Part shown: piece after piece, positions 21,554 to 24,216 of the stretch
How the letters are laid out: each line of letters begins with the position of its first letter
Numbering within the stretch: the stretch's first letter is position 1
Source of the DNA: JBMNKL01 sp050261495
Lineage (GTDB): Bacteria > Bacillota > Clostridia > Acetivibrionales > DTU013
Assembly (NCBI GenBank): GCA_050261495.1
Contig: JBLNDI010000045.1
Location: 1-24,216 of the forward strand
Direction: 5' to 3'
DNA: 24,216 nucleotides
Made by a program: the position numbers and the translations under genes
Notes under the pieces: model-generated
Told to the model about the DNA's origin: nothing
What the model saw: only the letters and a program-made list of their open reading frames with translations
Database searches by the model: none

Positions 21554-22903
21554 ATGAAAAAAGAAATTATTATACAGAGCGTGCTGCCGGGCAGCATAGC
21601 CGAGGATGCGGGAGTCGAGCCCGGCGATTTCCTGCTTTCGGTAAACGGGCAAACAGTGGGGGATATTTTTGATTACCGCTTCCTGACTTCCGAGCCCCAT
21701 ATTGAGATGGAACTGAAAAAGCGGGACGGCAGGCTTGTTGTATTGAAAATTGACAAGGACCAGTATGACGACCCGGGAATTGAATTTGAGGATCCGCTGA
21801 TATCGGGAGTAAAAAGGTGCAACAATAAGTGCATATTCTGCTTTATTGACCAACTGCCGAAAGGAATGCGGGATACGCTTTATTTCAAGGACGACGATTC
21901 CCGCCTGTCATTCCTGTCGGGAAATTACGTCACGCTTACAAATATGGGGAAAAATGATCTTGAAAGAATAGTCCGCTATAAAATGTCGCCGGTAAACGTA
22001 TCGGTCCACACGACGAACCCTGAACTCAGGAAATTTATACTTGGGAACCGGTTTGCCGGGGATATCATGGAGAAAATCGGCATACTTGTGAAAGGCGGCA
22101 TTAAGGTAAACGTCCAGATCGTGTTGCTAAAAGGCATAAATGACGGAGCGGAACTGGACAGGACTTTGGGTGAACTGTCGGCGCTTTACCCGGGAATCGC
22201 CAGTATTTCGGTTGTGCCCGTTGGCCTTACGCGCTGGAGGGAAGGTTTATACAGGCTGGAGCCTTTTGACCCCGGGGATGCGGCCGGCGTGGTGGAACAG
22301 GTGGAAAACCTGCAAAAGAGGTTTCTTGAGCAATACGGCACAAGGCTGGTTTATCTTGCTGACGAGTTTTATATAAAGGCCGGAAAAGATTTGCCGTCCT
22401 GCGGAGAATACGAGGATTTCCCGCAGCTCGAAAACGGCGTTGGAATGATGGCGCTTCTTATCGATGAATTCCATGAATATGTTAAAAAGAATGCCCGGAA
22501 AATGGACAGGCATGCCGGAAAGCCGGGCTGGGCGAGGGAAGTAAGCATTGCAACCGGGAAATGTGCTTTCAGCTATATAAAACAATTGGCGCATGTTTTG
22601 GAAAGAAGGTATAATAATTTAAAAGTAAATGTTTATCCTATTGAAAACCTGTTTTTTGGAGAAAATGTTACCGTAACCGGCCTCCTTACGGGAGGAGACA
22701 TATACGGCCAGCTTAAAGGTCTCAACCTTGGATCCGAGTTGCTTTTGGCAAGGAACATGCTGAAAGCGGGCGAGGAGTTGTTTCTTGACGATATTGACGT
22801 TAATGAGCTATGCAGAAGGTTGAAAACAAGGATAGTGATAGTGGAAAATGATGGCGGGGACCTGGTCGAGAAGATACTCGGAATGTACAGGTCCAGGCAT
22901 TGA
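21554..22903 (+). CDS. DUF512 radical-SAM family protein with N-terminal PDZ domain
   Basis: This 449-residue cytosolic protein is of the DUF512/TIGR03279 type. The N-terminal PDZ-like domain (about 1-70) has VLPGSIAEDAGVEPGDFLLSVNG. A Cys-rich motif, C-N-N-K-C-I-F-C-F, near residue 93 has the C-x3-C-x2-C pattern of radical-SAM iron-sulfur enzymes. DDDSRLSFLSGNYVTLTN and VSVHTTNPELR, a family signature, follow. The C-terminal DUF512 region includes LADEFYIKAG and TGLLTGGDIYGQL. The reaction is unknown. The ATG at 21554 follows GAGGTG by 9 bases; a GTG at 21542 lies inside that ribosome site and is rejected. der begins 13 bases after the stop. Adjacency of this family to der is common in Clostridia as I recall, which hints at a role around ribosome assembly, but that is inference. 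Confidence 0.93.
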   Translation: MKKEIIIQSVLPGSIAEDAGVEPGDFLLSVNGQTVGDIFDYRFLTSEPHIEMELKKRDGRLVVLKIDKDQYDDPGIEFEDPLISGVKRCNNKCIFCFIDQLPKGMRDTLYFKDDDSRLSFLSGNYVTLTNMGKNDLERIVRYKMSPVNVSVHTTNPELRKFILGNRFAGDIMEKIGILVKGGIKVNVQIVLLKGINDGAELDRTLGELSALYPGIASISVVPVGLTRWREGLYRLEPFDPGDAAGVVEQVENLQKRFLEQYGTRLVYLADEFYIKAGKDLPSCGEYEDFPQLENGVGMMALLIDEFHEYVKKNARKMDRHAGKPGWAREVSIATGKCAFSYIKQLAHVLERRYNNLKVNVYPIENLFFGENVTVTGLLTGGDIYGQLKGLNLGSELLLARNMLKAGEELFLDDIDVNELCRRLKTRIVIVENDGGDLVEKILGMYRSRH

Positions 22904-22916
22904 AGAGGTGAATTGA

Positions 22917-24216
22917 TTGGCGAAACCCGCGGCAGTTATTATCGGAAGGCCTAACGTCGGCAAATCTACGTTTTTCAACTACATTTGCGGAAGGCGGATA
23001 TCAATAGTTGACGATACCCCGGGGATTACCCGTGACAGGATTTATGGCGAGGCAGAATGGAGGAACAGGAAGTTCATACTGATTGATACCGGGGGAATTG
23101 AGCCTTACTCCGAGGACGAGATACTCCAGCAGATGCGGAGGCAGGCTGAAATTGCCATTGAGTTGGCGGACGTCATATTGTTCATGGTGGACGCGAAAGA
23201 AGGAATGACGGCTTCCGACAAGGAGATAGCGGACATGCTTCGCAAATCGCTCAAACCGGTTATTGTTGTGGCCAACAAGGCGGACAGCGTAGGCGAGACG
23301 CCGCCCGAGATTTATGAGTTTTACAACCTTGCCGTCGGCGAGGTGATGCCGGTTTCATCCATTCACGGCCTTGGAATGGGAGACCTCCTGGACGAGGTTT
23401 TCAAGTATTTTCCCGAGGAAGACGAAGGCGATTACGAGGAAGAAGTAATCAAGGTCGCCGTCATCGGCAAGCCCAATTCCGGCAAATCCTCCCTTATCAA
23501 CAGGTTGACGGGGGAGGAGAGGAGCATTGTCAGCGATATTCCCGGCACGACCAGGGATACGGTGGATACTTTCATGGAGCATGGCCCGGATAAGTTCGTG
23601 CTTGTTGATACGGCCGGAATCCGCAGGAAAAGCAAGATTACAGGCAATATAGAGAAGTACAGCGTTCTTCGCTCATGGAGAGCAATTGAGAGGTCCGATG
23701 TTTGCATTATCATGATTGACGCACGGGACGGCGTTACGGAGCAGGACGCCAAAATTGCCGGTTATGCCCATGAACAGGGCAAGGCGTCCATTATCGCGGT
23801 AAACAAGTGGGATCTTGTTGAAAAAGAAACCGGAACGCTTGAAAAATACCAGAAGACAGTGTATGAAACCCTGAGCTTCATGCAGTATGCCCCTGTTATG
23901 TTCATTTCGGCAAAAACCGGGAAGAGGGTGGACAAACTGATGGATATGGTGAAATATGTGTACACGCAGGCATCTTTCAGGGTTTCGACCGGTATGCTGA
24001 ACGATCTTCTTAACGAGGCGACGGCCATGGTACAGCCGCCGTCCGACAAGGGAAAAAGGCTGAAAATTTACTACGGAACCCAGGCTGCCGTCAGACCGCC
24101 GACTTTTGTTATTTTTGTCAACAGCATGGATTTGTTTCACTATTCCTATGAACGTTATATTGAAAACCAATTAAGGAGGAGCTTCGGTTTTAGCGGTACT
24201 CCGATCAGGATTATAC
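22917..24216 (+). CDS. der: Ribosome-assembly GTPase Der (EngA), 3' end outside window
   Basis: This essential double GTPase of 50S subunit assembly is visible for 433 codons. The family is about 440 residues, so only a few C-terminal residues are missing. The first G domain has GRPNVGKS (10-17), the D-T-G-G G3 motif and N-K-A-D. The acidic linker EEDEGDYEEE comes before the second G domain with GKPNSGKS (184-191), DTAGIRRKSK and NKWD. The C-terminal KH-like domain has KGKRLKIYYGTQ. The only start that fits GAGGTG (22905-22910) and the conserved N-terminus is TTG at 22917, with a spacing of 6. A GTG at 22908 runs into a stop after two codons. It is probably co-transcribed with the DUF512 gene. 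Confidence 0.97.
   Translation, partial: MAKPAAVIIGRPNVGKSTFFNYICGRRISIVDDTPGITRDRIYGEAEWRNRKFILIDTGGIEPYSEDEILQQMRRQAEIAIELADVILFMVDAKEGMTASDKEIADMLRKSLKPVIVVANKADSVGETPPEIYEFYNLAVGEVMPVSSIHGLGMGDLLDEVFKYFPEEDEGDYEEEVIKVAVIGKPNSGKSSLINRLTGEERSIVSDIPGTTRDTVDTFMEHGPDKFVLVDTAGIRRKSKITGNIEKYSVLRSWRAIERSDVCIIMIDARDGVTEQDAKIAGYAHEQGKASIIAVNKWDLVEKETGTLEKYQKTVYETLSFMQYAPVMFISAKTGKRVDKLMDMVKYVYTQASFRVSTGMLNDLLNEATAMVQPPSDKGKRLKIYYGTQAAVRPPTFVIFVNSMDLFHYSYERYIENQLRRSFGFSGTPIRII

Overview
The window reads as chromosomal DNA of an anaerobic, fermentative, probably spore-forming member of the Clostridia (Firmicutes). The evidence is gene content: a Pta-AckA acetate branch, rubredoxin, a two-OB-fold SSB, a PdaB-type polysaccharide deacetylase, GatCAB, and a YceD-L32 pair with strong Shine-Dalgarno sites. 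Several starts are TTG or GTG. A cluster III-like (Acetivibrio/Ruminiclostridium-type) host is my inference. I saw no rRNA, tRNA, CRISPR array, intact prophage or insertion sequence.

Layout, left end. The 3' part of trpF is followed at once by a relic of an FAD-dependent oxidoreductase (457-612), then an ion-transporter-superfamily permease (713-2005). Next come an OmpR-type response regulator and its histidine kinase, coupled by a TAATG overlap, and a membrane-anchored HtrA protease (4513-6069). The HtrA upstream region has an 11-bp direct repeat just upstream of a -10 box, as expected for control by an OmpR/PhoB-type regulator.

Middle. A rubredoxin (6487-6645) sits behind a long leader. 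A divergent PlsC-like acyltransferase on the minus strand faces a PdaB-like deacetylase and a truncated Mur-ligase-like protein. Then come SSB, a small P-loop protein, a convergent Gln-repeat lipoprotein and a small conserved-looking hypothetical. gatC-gatA-gatB form an operon with its own promoter, followed by pta-ackA with its own promoter and a hairpin-rich leader.

Right end. A minus-strand, translationally overlapping three-gene operon (20364 down to 18071) encodes a COG1900/DUF39 protein, a NIL-domain 2x[4Fe-4S] ferredoxin and a UPF0280 (COG2122) protein. These are the three families linked to assimilation of sulfide into homocysteine from aspartate semialdehyde in methanogens. This is the most interesting system here. 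Diverging from it is a perfect-consensus promoter preceded by three same-face GC-rich repeats, driving yceD-rpmF to a strong terminator. A PDZ/radical-SAM DUF512 protein follows, and then the GTPase Der, cut by the window end.

Most genes are housekeeping. Accessory interest lies in the sulfur operon, the truncated Mur-like protein, the HtrA promoter, the gene relics and several intergenic repeats.
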